A program made the position numbers and the translations under genes. Shown piece after piece: positions 1-7,332 of a stretch of DNA of 25,747 nucleotides (its first letter is position 1; each line of letters starts with the position of its first letter). Under the pieces are notes generated by a model. The model did not search any database. It was not told where the DNA came from and saw only the letters and a list, made by a program, of their open reading frames with translations. This DNA is from Proteiniphilum sp. (GTDB lineage: Bacteria; Bacteroidota; Bacteroidia; Bacteroidales; Dysgonomonadaceae): the NCBI GenBank assembly GCA_031255275.1, contig JAIRSV010000139.1, forward strand, positions 1 to 25,747, written 5' to 3'.

Positions 1-162
1 ATTTTAGCCGGCAAACGCCCCCATTTTTTGAGCGATACGGACGCAGTCTTGACTTTTTTTGCCGACTTTTTTGTGTCAAGACAAAAAAGCCGGTGGGGTT
101 CCAGGGGCAACGCCCCTGCGAAGTGAAGAAGCTTCTTTAATGGAAAGTGGAAGGTTTTTTTT
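1..162. other. Non-coding, hairpin-rich leader of the window
   Basis: No gene is supported here. Three inverted repeats are visible. GTCTTGAC at 46-53 pairs with GTCAAGAC at 75-82. A T-tract/A-tract pair spans 61-94 (GCCGACTTTTTT against AAAAAAGCCGGT, with wobble pairs), the form of a bidirectional terminator. CAGGGGC at 102-108 pairs with GCCCCTG at 112-118. The stretch GAAGTGAAGAAGCTTC at 120-135 resembles GGAGAAGAAGCTTC near 25440, next to another repeat copy, so it probably belongs to the same intergenic repeat complex. Confidence 0.5.
61..94. terminator. Putative bidirectional terminator hairpin
   Basis: A 12-nt arm, GCCGAC followed by six T, faces six A followed by GCCGGT, with a 10-nt loop. 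The T-run on either strand would give a U-tract. It could end the minus-strand lipoprotein transcript reading in from 228, or a gene left of the window. Seen by eye only; no folding energy was computed. Confidence 0.4.
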
Positions 163-222
163 CGTTCGTCGGGGCGGGTGCTCCCGCCCCTTGCCGTTAG
201 GGCGCTCCCCGAGCTGGTTTTC
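163..222 (+). repeat. Dispersed GC-rich hairpin repeat, copy A
   Basis: This is the plus orientation of a roughly 55-60 bp unit that recurs at 13381-13435 (reverse), 13582-13635 (forward) and 25540-25592 (reverse). It contains the hairpin GGGGCGGG-TGCT-CCCGCCCC and a second short stem GCTC-CCC-GAGC. It ends five bases from the stop codon of the minus-strand lipoprotein gene, so it may also act as that gene's terminator region. Copy A differs from the others mainly just after TTGCCG (TTAGGG instead of CTCCGG). Confidence 0.8.
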
Positions 223-227
223 TCTAC

Positions 228-1049
228 TTACTTGTTTCGGCTCTCCAGGTACCTGATCAACATCTCATTCTTCTCCTTTTCGAGTTTCAACTGTTCGATA
301 TCCAGCAGAAGGGATGAGAGTTCGAAAGAGTCGCAGATACCTTTCTTCGCCGCCTCGCTCATGGTGACGGTAGCGGTACGGTTGCCGGTGAACCGGATGG
401 AGAGCGGCCGGTCGCGGAAAGTGAAAATGAAACGTGCCACCCCATTCTCACTGTCGCCGCTGTAACGGACAATCTCATAAGACCTGTCCTGCGTGCTGAA
501 GCGGTAATTCAGTCCGTCGGAAGTGACGGCAAGCGTTTCGGCAAAATCCCCGTCACTCGTGCTCACCCTTATGCTGTTGTGCCTGACAGCGTTTCCCATC
601 AAAATACTCTCGATGAAAAGCGCCCCCTTTTCGCGTACGCCCGAGCGCAGACCGCTCCGGCTCAGGGAAGACTGATGCGGGTAAGACTTGGGATAATATT
701 CCCCGAACTCCTGGTAACGTTCGTCCCGTACGAAATCGAACAGTGTAAGCATCTCGTTGAGCAGGGTATACTTTTCGTGAAGCATGGAATCGCAGAAAAC
801 AACATTCCGTCTGCTTTCCGTCATGCGAATCTCCTGCATGAGGGCAAACCCGGCGTTAATCTCGTCGAAAGACTTCGGGAAAAGGATTTTAATGCTGTCG
901 ATCTTCAGCTTGGCCAGCGAGTAATTGCCGTCCCGGTATGCCTCTCCGGCTTCGGAAAGATACTCCCTCGCACCCCTGTTTTTCCCCGAACAGGAAAAGC
1001 ATAAAAATGAAAGGAGGATAAGTGCAGTGGATTGAAAGGAAAAATGCAT
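228..1049 (-). CDS. Lipoprotein of unknown function with a possible TPR-like helical N-terminus
   Basis: This 273-residue protein has a clear lipoprotein signal: a hydrophobic stretch at residues 8-18 followed by the lipobox LCFSC with the lipidated Cys at 20. Residues about 28-72 (EAGEAYRDGNYSLAKLKIDS and following) look like a helical TPR-type pair. The middle is mixed alpha/beta without a motif I recognise. The last 35 residues (from about SSLLLDIEQL) are charged and likely form a coiled coil. It is divergent from the tRNA nucleotidyltransferase gene, with a Bacteroidota-type -7 box about 60 bases upstream of the start. The product is probably anchored in the periplasm or outer membrane. 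I do not recognise the family and assign no function. Confidence 0.8.
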   Translation of the reverse strand: MHFSFQSTALILLSFLCFSCSGKNRGAREYLSEAGEAYRDGNYSLAKLKIDSIKILFPKSFDEINAGFALMQEIRMTESRRNVVFCDSMLHEKYTLLNEMLTLFDFVRDERYQEFGEYYPKSYPHQSSLSRSGLRSGVREKGALFIESILMGNAVRHNSIRVSTSDGDFAETLAVTSDGLNYRFSTQDRSYEIVRYSGDSENGVARFIFTFRDRPLSIRFTGNRTATVTMSEAAKKGICDSFELSSLLLDIEQLKLEKEKNEMLIRYLESRNK

Positions 1050-1109
1050 CTCGATAACAATACTTTAGTGTATGTGTGGGAGGACTGTACGCCAGTCCGT
1101 TTACCCTCG

Positions 1110-1117
1110 CAAAAGTA
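1110..1117 (-). promoter_or_regulatory. -7 promoter box for the lipoprotein gene
   Basis: Read on the minus strand the sequence is TACTTTTG, an exact match to the Bacteroidota -7 consensus TAnnTTTG. No convincing TTTG -33 element lies at the expected distance. The inferred start of transcription is near 1103, giving a leader of about 55 bases. Confidence 0.45.
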
Positions 1118-1171
1118 CAAATATATTCCTCATCCGGCGCTGCAGTAAAGCACAATTATTGTAATTTTGCA

Positions 1172-1179
1172 ATTCGTAA
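1172..1179 (+). promoter_or_regulatory. -7 promoter box for the CCA-adding enzyme gene
   Basis: TAATTTTG matches TAnnTTTG exactly and is followed by C, as is common in Bacteroidota promoters. It faces away from the minus-strand promoter at 1110-1117, giving a divergent promoter pair. The implied leader to the ATG at 1277 is about 90 bases. No good -33 TTTG was found. Confidence 0.45.
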
Positions 1180-1276
1180 CAGAGAATATACTGTTGTGCA
1201 GCCATTTTGACGGAACACACACATCATTCTGCTGTCCGTTTTTATCAAACAAATAAAACCATACTGCATTACTCTT

Positions 1277-2746
1277 ATGGAAATATCCCGCGAAGAAATA
1301 TTTGCACACTTAGACAAAAAGATATTCAGGCTGATTTCGGAAACAGCCGACGAGTTGGGACTTGCCTGTTACCTCACAGGCGGTTATGTCCGCGACTTCT
1401 TCCTCCGTCGTCCGTCGAAAGACATGGACGTGGCAGTCACAGGTCCGGGGATCGAACTGGCCGCAGCCGTAGCCGCAAAGCTGGGACGGAAAAGCCGGCT
1501 CACCGTTTTCAAAAACTTCGGCACGGCACAGATAAAGCACGGAGAATACGAAATCGAATTTGCAGGCGCCCGAAAGGAATCTTACCGGCTCGACTCGCGC
1601 AAGCCCGCCGTGGAAGACGGTACACTGGAAGATGACCAGCGCCGGCGCGACTTCACCATCAACGCAATGGCCTTCTGTCTGAACGGAGCACACTTCGGAG
1701 AATTTCTGGATCCCTTCGACGGGCTGCGGGATTTGGAAAGCCTGATCATCCGCACCCCCCTCGACCCGGACATCACCTTCAGCGACGATCCCCTGCGAAT
1801 GATGCGCGCCATCCGGTTTGCCTCGCAGCTGGGATTCGACATTCACCCCGACACGTTCGACGCAATCGGCCGGAACAGGAAACGCATGTCAATCCTTTCG
1901 ACGGAGCGGGTGACCGAAGAACTCAACAAAATCATCCTCTCCCCCCGGCCCTCGGTCGGCTTCATCCTGCTGGAGAAAACGGGACTGCTCGACATCATCT
2001 TTCCCGAATTGACGGCGCTGAAAGGCGTCGAAACAAAGGACGGAATAGGGCACAAAGACAATTTTTATCACACGCTCGCGGTGCTCGACAATATTGCGCG
2101 ACAGACAGACAACCTCTGGCTTCGCTGGTCAGCCCTTCTGCACGACATCGCCAAACCGGTCACCAGAAGATGGGATCCGCGACAGGGCTGGACCTTCCAC
2201 AACCACAACTACGTGGGAGAGAAACTCACGCCCGGAATCTTCAGGAAGATGAAGCTGCCGCAGAACGAAAAGATGAAGTACGTACAAAAAATGGTATCGC
2301 TGCACATGCGCCCCATGCAGCTGGTGGAGGAAGAGGTGACCGACTCGGCCGTACGCCGTCTGCTTTTTGACGCCGGCGACGACATAGATGACCTGATGAC
2401 CCTCTGCGAAGCCGACATCACATCAAAAAACCCGGAAAAGGTACGCCGCTTTCTCAACAACTTCCGGATCGTACGGAGGAAACTGCAGGAGATCGAGGAA
2501 AAAGACCGGATACGTAATTTTCAACCCCCGGTGGACGGCAACGAGATTATGGAAATCTTCGCCCTCCCCCAGTGCCGCGAAGTCGGCCTGCTGAAGTCGG
2601 CCATCAAAGAGGCGATACTGGACGGGGTGATTCCCAACGAACGGGAAGCGGCCTGCCTCTTCCTGCTGCAAAAGGCAAGGGAACTGGGACTTGCACCGGC
2701 GAAGGGAGATCAGGATGGAATGTCCGCGGTGGTGAAAAGACCTTAA
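1277..2746 (+). CDS. cca: CCA-adding tRNA nucleotidyltransferase with HD domain
   Basis: The 489-residue protein is a class II nucleotidyltransferase of the CCA-enzyme/poly(A) polymerase family, which adds or repairs the 3' CCA of tRNA in the cytoplasm. Visible motifs: GGYVRD at residues 35-40, the metal-binding Asp pair D49-M-D51, and the RRDFTINAMA motif at 123-132. The DDPLRMMRAIRFASQLGF segment (170-187) is the usual nucleobase-recognition region. A C-terminal HD domain follows (H265 in FYHT, H289-D290 in LLHDIAKP), which in related enzymes can give phosphatase or phosphodiesterase activity. The ATG is preceded by an AT-rich leader with no Shine-Dalgarno sequence. A poly(A) polymerase role cannot be excluded, but CCA addition is the common annotation for this architecture in Bacteroidota. 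Confidence 0.9.
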   Translation: MEISREEIFAHLDKKIFRLISETADELGLACYLTGGYVRDFFLRRPSKDMDVAVTGPGIELAAAVAAKLGRKSRLTVFKNFGTAQIKHGEYEIEFAGARKESYRLDSRKPAVEDGTLEDDQRRRDFTINAMAFCLNGAHFGEFLDPFDGLRDLESLIIRTPLDPDITFSDDPLRMMRAIRFASQLGFDIHPDTFDAIGRNRKRMSILSTERVTEELNKIILSPRPSVGFILLEKTGLLDIIFPELTALKGVETKDGIGHKDNFYHTLAVLDNIARQTDNLWLRWSALLHDIAKPVTRRWDPRQGWTFHNHNYVGEKLTPGIFRKMKLPQNEKMKYVQKMVSLHMRPMQLVEEEVTDSAVRRLLFDAGDDIDDLMTLCEADITSKNPEKVRRFLNNFRIVRRKLQEIEEKDRIRNFQPPVDGNEIMEIFALPQCREVGLLKSAIKEAILDGVIPNEREAACLFLLQKARELGLAPAKGDQDGMSAVVKRP

Positions 2747-2783
2747 TATTTCACATTCGTTCCTCTTTCTGCAATAATTTTTA

Positions 2784-2791
2784 TTACTTTG
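2784..2791 (+). promoter_or_regulatory. Possible -7 box upstream of ftsX
   Basis: TTACTTTG followed by C matches TAnnTTTG except at the second base. It lies 83 bases before the ftsX ATG in the only non-coding gap (2747-2873) before the long forward run of genes. No clear -33 element was found, so this is a weak call. Confidence 0.3.
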
Positions 2792-2873
2792 CGGCTTATT
2801 TGGAAAAAGTGCAATTTCAACAGACTATTTTGATTCACCCACGCTGTCCATACTTAATCATCCGTCACCCGTT

Positions 2874-3752
2874 ATGACCGGCAAAAAAAAGATATCCGTC
2901 ATCCGCTTCATCAGCGCAAAGATAACGTCCACCATCAGCATATCGCTGGTACTGGTGCTGCTGGGGATCACCCTGCTGATCCTCTTCATGGGGAATGCCC
3001 TTTCCGGGCTGGTAAAGGAGAATATGAGCTTCAGCGTAATGCTCTCTCCGGAGGTACGCAGCGCCGAAATACCGGGGATCAAAAGGAGCCTTGATGCGCA
3101 ACCCTTTGTCAAATCCTCACGCTTCATCAGCAGAGAAGATGCCAAAGAACAGCTTATCAGAGATCTGGGCGAAGATCCGGAAGATCTGCTGGGATACAAT
3201 CCGGTACAGGACTGCATTGAGATCTTTCTCCATTCGAGCTACGCAAACAGCGACAGCATAGCCGTCATCGCCCCGGTGATCAGGCAGAACAGCAACGTGA
3301 CCGACCTGCTCTATCAGCAGGAAGCGATCGACCTGATCAACAACAACCTCGCAAACGTAATGACCGTTTTACTGATCCTTACGGCCATACTGCTGCTAAT
3401 CTCCCTGACGCTCATTCGCAACACCATTCGTCTGAGCATCTACTCGAAGCGCTTCCTCATTAACACGATGAAGCTGGTAGGTGCCACCGGCAGATTCATC
3501 CGGAAGCCCTTCGTGATAAGCAACATTTTCACGGGCGCCACGGCGGGGATAATGGCCGATCTGATCATCTTTGCCGTCATCTCCTGGTTCAGCAGAGAAT
3601 ACACCGAAACCCGACTCATTATAAACTCCACGGATCTGATCATCATATTTACCGTCGTAATCCTTCTGGGGATAATCATCTCCGGCATAGCCGCGGCCTT
3701 TGCCGTGAACAGGTACGTAAGAATGAAACCGGACCAGTTATATTATGTATAA
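2874..3752 (+). CDS. ftsX: Cell-division ABC transporter permease FtsX
   Basis: This 292-residue protein has the FtsX layout: a short cytoplasmic N-terminus, TM1 at about 21-41, a periplasmic domain at about 45-155, then three TM segments at about 161-181, 220-239 and 252-278. The family motif MKLVGATGRFIRKPF sits at 199-213, in the cytoplasmic loop that contacts FtsE. FtsEX activates peptidoglycan hydrolases at the septum. The partner ftsE is not in the window; in many Bacteroidota the two genes are separate. It is the first gene of the ftsX - DUF3098 - uppP - truB - queA order, which fits a shared envelope/housekeeping transcript. Confidence 0.93.
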   Translation: MTGKKKISVIRFISAKITSTISISLVLVLLGITLLILFMGNALSGLVKENMSFSVMLSPEVRSAEIPGIKRSLDAQPFVKSSRFISREDAKEQLIRDLGEDPEDLLGYNPVQDCIEIFLHSSYANSDSIAVIAPVIRQNSNVTDLLYQQEAIDLINNNLANVMTVLLILTAILLLISLTLIRNTIRLSIYSKRFLINTMKLVGATGRFIRKPFVISNIFTGATAGIMADLIIFAVISWFSREYTETRLIINSTDLIIIFTVVILLGIIISGIAAAFAVNRYVRMKPDQLYYV

Positions 3753-3766
3753 AAACTATATTCAAC

Positions 3767-4015
3767 ATGTCTCAAAAAAGTAATGCTCTAAGTAAAACAA
3801 ATCTGATCATCTTCGGCATAGCCATTCTCCTCATCATAGCCGGTTTTCTACTGATGGCAGGGCCTGCCACCACGCTCGAAAACGGATTTGAACCCGGTAT
3901 TTTCAACGCCAGACGCACGAAATTAGCCCCGATAGTCTGTCTTGCCGGTTTCATACTGGTGATAGTAGGCATTCTGTACCCCTCGAAGGAGAAAAACAGT
4001 GTCGCCGGAAAATAA
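3767..4015 (+). CDS. Small two-TM membrane protein, DUF3098 family
   Basis: This 82-residue protein starts 14 bases after ftsX. It has two hydrophobic segments (residues about 12-31 and 52-70) separated by a polar loop containing EPGIFNARRTKLAP, and a short basic tail. The size, layout and position between ftsX and uppP match the DUF3098 family of Bacteroidota. Its function is unknown; the conserved location suggests a role in the cell envelope, but that is inference from context. Confidence 0.85.
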   Translation: MSQKSNALSKTNLIIFGIAILLIIAGFLLMAGPATTLENGFEPGIFNARRTKLAPIVCLAGFILVIVGILYPSKEKNSVAGK

Positions 4016-4057
4016 TTCGGCAACCACCGGATACGGCAAAACATATACATCATAAGC

Positions 4058-4942
4058 ATGAGCATAGCAGAAGCAATAATCATAGCGATTGTAGAAGGAC
4101 TCACAGAATTTCTTCCGGTATCGTCCACCGGCCACATGATCATCACCCAGGCGCTGCTGAAAATGGAGAGTACCGATTTTGCGAAAGCATTTACGGTAAT
4201 CATCCAGTTCGGCGCCATACTCTCGGTAGTAGTTCTCTACCGGAAGCGTTTTTTCCGTCTGAACCCGATCACAGTCTTCGATAAGGAAGCGGTCAGGGGC
4301 ATGTCCGCCGGAAAAAGGGGATGGACTTACCTTACCCGGTTCATACACAAGTTCGATTTCTACTGGAAGCTGTTTATAGCCGTCGTTCCGGCCGGAGTTG
4401 CAGGCCTTCTCCTGGGAGACCGGATCGACGCCTTGCTCGAGAATGTGACAGTCGTGGCAGTGATGCTTGTACTGGGAGGAATCCTTATGCTGTTTGTGGA
4501 CAAATGCTTCGACAAACCCTCGCCGGAACAGTCGATAGGGTGGAGGAGAGCGCTCGCAACGGGACTATTCCAGTGCATCGCCATGATTCCCGGCGTATCG
4601 CGCTCCATGGCCACCATCGTCGGGGGGATGACCACCGGACTCACCCGCAGAAATGCCGCCGAATTTTCGTTTTTTCTGGCAGTGCCCACAATGGCGGCGG
4701 CGGCGGGCTACAAATTTTATCAACTGCTGAAGGATCCCGCAAGCACGGCAATGTTGAAAGAGAACATGCTGCTGCTCATCATCGGCAACGTCACGGCCTT
4801 TGTCGTGGCAATCCTCGCCATCCGTTTTTTCATAGACTTTCTCACCCGCTACGGGTTCAAGGCATTTGGCGTATACCGCATTATCACAGGCGCCATACTG
4901 CTTATACTGCTTTTTTCGGGCGCCGGCCTGAGTATGGCTTAA
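4058..4942 (+). CDS. uppP: Undecaprenyl-diphosphatase UppP (BacA)
   Basis: The 294-residue integral membrane enzyme removes a phosphate from undecaprenyl pyrophosphate, recycling the lipid carrier for peptidoglycan and other surface polymers. Both catalytic motifs are present: EGLTEFLPVSSTGH at residues 13-26 and PGVSRS at 178-183. The remainder is a series of hydrophobic helices typical of the BacA family, and the length is normal for Bacteroidota. It follows the DUF3098 gene by about 40 bases and precedes truB by 18 bases. Overexpression of this family gives bacitracin resistance, but here it is clearly the housekeeping copy. Confidence 0.95.
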   Translation: MSIAEAIIIAIVEGLTEFLPVSSTGHMIITQALLKMESTDFAKAFTVIIQFGAILSVVVLYRKRFFRLNPITVFDKEAVRGMSAGKRGWTYLTRFIHKFDFYWKLFIAVVPAGVAGLLLGDRIDALLENVTVVAVMLVLGGILMLFVDKCFDKPSPEQSIGWRRALATGLFQCIAMIPGVSRSMATIVGGMTTGLTRRNAAEFSFFLAVPTMAAAAGYKFYQLLKDPASTAMLKENMLLLIIGNVTAFVVAILAIRFFIDFLTRYGFKAFGVYRIITGAILLILLFSGAGLSMA

Positions 4943-4960
4943 AAATGGCATAAACAAAGA

Positions 4961-5683
4961 ATGGATTTTATCGAAGGTGAAATTCTGTATATCGATAAAC
5001 CGCTGCACTGGACATCTTTCAGTGTAGTTCGTGTTATACGTGCCAAGCTGTGCCGGAGGCTGGGAATAAGGAAACTGAAGGTGGGACATGCGGGTACGCT
5101 TGATCCGCTGGCTACGGGAGTGATGATCCTCTGTACCGGGAAAAAGACGAAGCTTATAGAAACTTTACAGGCCGGAACAAAAGAATATGTCGCCCATGTC
5201 CGTCTCGGGGCAACCACCCCTTCATACGATCTTGAGACGGAAATCAATGCCGAATATCCGACAGCCCATATCACACGGGAGAAGGTAGAAGAGGCACTTC
5301 GCCGTTTCGTCGGCCCCATAGAACAGGTTCCGCCCGCATTTTCGGCCGTGAAGGTCGACGGGAAAAGGGCTTACGAACTGGCCCGGAAAAACAGGGTGAT
5401 TGAACTAAAACCCAAATTATTGGTTATAGAAGTTATCGAACTGATTTCTTATAATATGCCGGACATTACTATACGTGTCGTATGCAGTAAGGGCACCTAT
5501 ATAAGAGCGTTGGCCAGGGACATCGGGAAGGCGCTGAACACGGGCGCACACCTCGCCGGTTTGCGGCGCACGAGGGTGGGGGACGTCACCGTGGACGGCT
5601 GTCTGCACATCGACGATATGGATCGTCTGCTGGACGGGAATATCCTTCCCGGTAACATAGAAGAGAATAAACAGAAAATATAA
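4961..5683 (+). CDS. truB: tRNA pseudouridine(55) synthase TruB
   Basis: The 240-residue enzyme converts U55 to pseudouridine in the T-loop of tRNAs. The family signature GHAGTLDPLATG spans residues 43-54, with the catalytic Asp at 48. Other conserved pieces are DKPLHWTSF (12-20), the PPAFSAVKVDGKRAYELAR segment and KGTYIRALARDIG in the second half. No extended C-terminal PUA domain is apparent, as in other short bacterial TruB proteins. It lies between uppP and queA with small gaps. Confidence 0.95.
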   Translation: MDFIEGEILYIDKPLHWTSFSVVRVIRAKLCRRLGIRKLKVGHAGTLDPLATGVMILCTGKKTKLIETLQAGTKEYVAHVRLGATTPSYDLETEINAEYPTAHITREKVEEALRRFVGPIEQVPPAFSAVKVDGKRAYELARKNRVIELKPKLLVIEVIELISYNMPDITIRVVCSKGTYIRALARDIGKALNTGAHLAGLRRTRVGDVTVDGCLHIDDMDRLLDGNILPGNIEENKQKI

Positions 5684-5707
5684 TTGATACAGGATTTTTT
5701 TTAACTT

Positions 5708-6760
5708 ATGAAGCTTTCTCAATTTAAATTCAATTTGCCGGAAGAGCTTATTGCAAAACACCCTGCGGCTCATCGTGACGAATCCCGGCTACTGGTCGTT
5801 CACAGAAAATCGAATCAGTTGGATCATAAGGCATTCAAGGATGTGCTGAACTACTTCAACAAAGGAGACTTTTTTATCTTCAACGACACCAAAGTCTTCC
5901 CGGCAAGGTTATTCGGCAACAAAGAGAAAACGGGCGCCAGGATAGAGGTCTTTTTATTGAGGGAACTGAATCCCGACCAGCACCTGTGGGATGTACTGGT
6001 CAATCCGGCGCGGAAAATACGTATCGGTAACAAACTGTATTTCGGAGAGAACGAGGAACTGGTGGCCGAAGTGATTGATAACACCACGTCACGCGGACGT
6101 ACACTGCGTTTTCTCTATGACGGGCCATACGACGAATTTAAAAGTCTGCTCTTCTCCATCGGGGAAACTCCCATTCCGGACTACATGAAACGCAAGGCTG
6201 AACCTGATGACGCGGAGAGATACCAGAATATATTCGCGCAGCACGAGGGAGCCGTGGTTGCTCCTGCTGCCGGCCTGCACTTCAGCCGCGAACTTATGAA
6301 AAGGATGGAAATAAGGGATATTGACTTCGGTTATCTCACGCTTCACAACGGATTAGGCTCCTATCGCCTGATTGATGTGGAAGATCTTACGAAACACAAG
6401 ACGGAGTCTGAACAGATGATCATTCCGGAAGAGTTGTGCGAAAGGGTGAACAGGGCCAAAGACGAAGAAAAAAGTATCTGCGCGGTCGGTACGTCCGTAC
6501 TTCGTGCGGTGGAAACGACCGTCAGCACCAACGGGCGCCTGAAGCCACGGGACGGTTGGACTAACAAGTTCATTTTCCCGCCCTATGAATTTACGCTCGC
6601 CAACAGTCTGATCACCAATTTCCACACCCCTTATTCCATATTACTGATGATGGTTTGCGCGTTCGGCGGATACGAAAAGGTGATGAATGCGTATGAAGAG
6701 GCGATCAGAGAAAAATATGCTTTCGGCGCATACGGCGACGCGATGCTGATCGTAGACTGA
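5708..6760 (+). CDS. queA: S-adenosylmethionine:tRNA ribosyltransferase-isomerase QueA
   Basis: The 350-residue protein transfers the ribosyl part of SAM onto 7-aminomethyl-7-deazaguanine in tRNA to form epoxyqueuosine. Recognised family segments are LIAKHPAAHRDESRLLVV near the N-terminus, the DFFIFNDTKVFPARL block, the APAAGLHF block (APTAGLHF in most relatives) and the C-terminal NFHTPYSILLMMVCAFGG. Length is typical. The ATG is 25 bases after the truB stop, following a T-run. The two genes form a tRNA-modification pair in the same transcript. Confidence 0.95.
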   Translation: MKLSQFKFNLPEELIAKHPAAHRDESRLLVVHRKSNQLDHKAFKDVLNYFNKGDFFIFNDTKVFPARLFGNKEKTGARIEVFLLRELNPDQHLWDVLVNPARKIRIGNKLYFGENEELVAEVIDNTTSRGRTLRFLYDGPYDEFKSLLFSIGETPIPDYMKRKAEPDDAERYQNIFAQHEGAVVAPAAGLHFSRELMKRMEIRDIDFGYLTLHNGLGSYRLIDVEDLTKHKTESEQMIIPEELCERVNRAKDEEKSICAVGTSVLRAVETTVSTNGRLKPRDGWTNKFIFPPYEFTLANSLITNFHTPYSILLMMVCAFGGYEKVMNAYEEAIREKYAFGAYGDAMLIVD

Positions 6761-6798
6761 TTCCCGGATAATTTATCAGCAGCCATATTACAGGGACT

Positions 6799-7332
6799 GT
6801 GCGGGCGAATAAGGACATACCGTATTATTTGACGGCAGCAGGGCTTTTTATTCTGTTGAAGTTCCTTTTTACGCGCGCGGACAGTGACGACCTGATTTTC
6901 CTGCTTGGACCGACAGACCTGCTTGTCGGACTGCTGACAGGTTCACAGTCCGTTTACCTTGCTGACTGCGGGTTTTATCATGAAAGCCTGAATATTGTAA
7001 TTGACAAATCCTGTTCGGGTTTTAACTTTTGGATATTAGGCTTTCTTGTTTTCTCTTATCTGACAATAAAGTATTCCGACAGGCCGCTGCACAAACTGCT
7101 GATTATCCCTGTCACTTTGTCCGGCGCTTATCTGTCGGCGATTTTTGTAAATACTTCACGGATATTTGCCTCCGTCATTGTGCAAAATCTGACAACGGCT
7201 TTAGGGGCCGGCCAACAGCATATAATACATGAAGCCGTCGGAATAATTACCTGCCTGTCATTTCTTGTTTTGACTTATTACCTGCTTGAAAAATTTTTAA
7301 TATACAGACAACAATATGCGAAACGTACTTAA
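6799..7332 (+). CDS. xrtK: Exosortase family protein, XrtK type
   Basis: The 177-residue membrane protein keeps the exosortase/archaeosortase catalytic set: Cys72 in DKSCSGFNFW, Arg121 in NTSRIFAS and His144 in IIHEAVG. About five hydrophobic helices surround these residues. Enzymes of this family are thought to cleave C-terminal sorting signals and move the protein to a carrier at the outer face of the inner membrane. The start is GTG; no in-frame ATG exists, as the predicted protein has no internal Met. It begins 38 bases after queA, and its end overlaps the next gene by 17 bp. That gene encodes a protein ending in an MSEP-type sorting tail, which is the basis for the XrtK subtype. The subtype is less certain than the family. 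Confidence 0.82.
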   Translation: MRANKDIPYYLTAAGLFILLKFLFTRADSDDLIFLLGPTDLLVGLLTGSQSVYLADCGFYHESLNIVIDKSCSGFNFWILGFLVFSYLTIKYSDRPLHKLLIIPVTLSGAYLSAIFVNTSRIFASVIVQNLTTALGAGQQHIIHEAVGIITCLSFLVLTYYLLEKFLIYRQQYAKRT

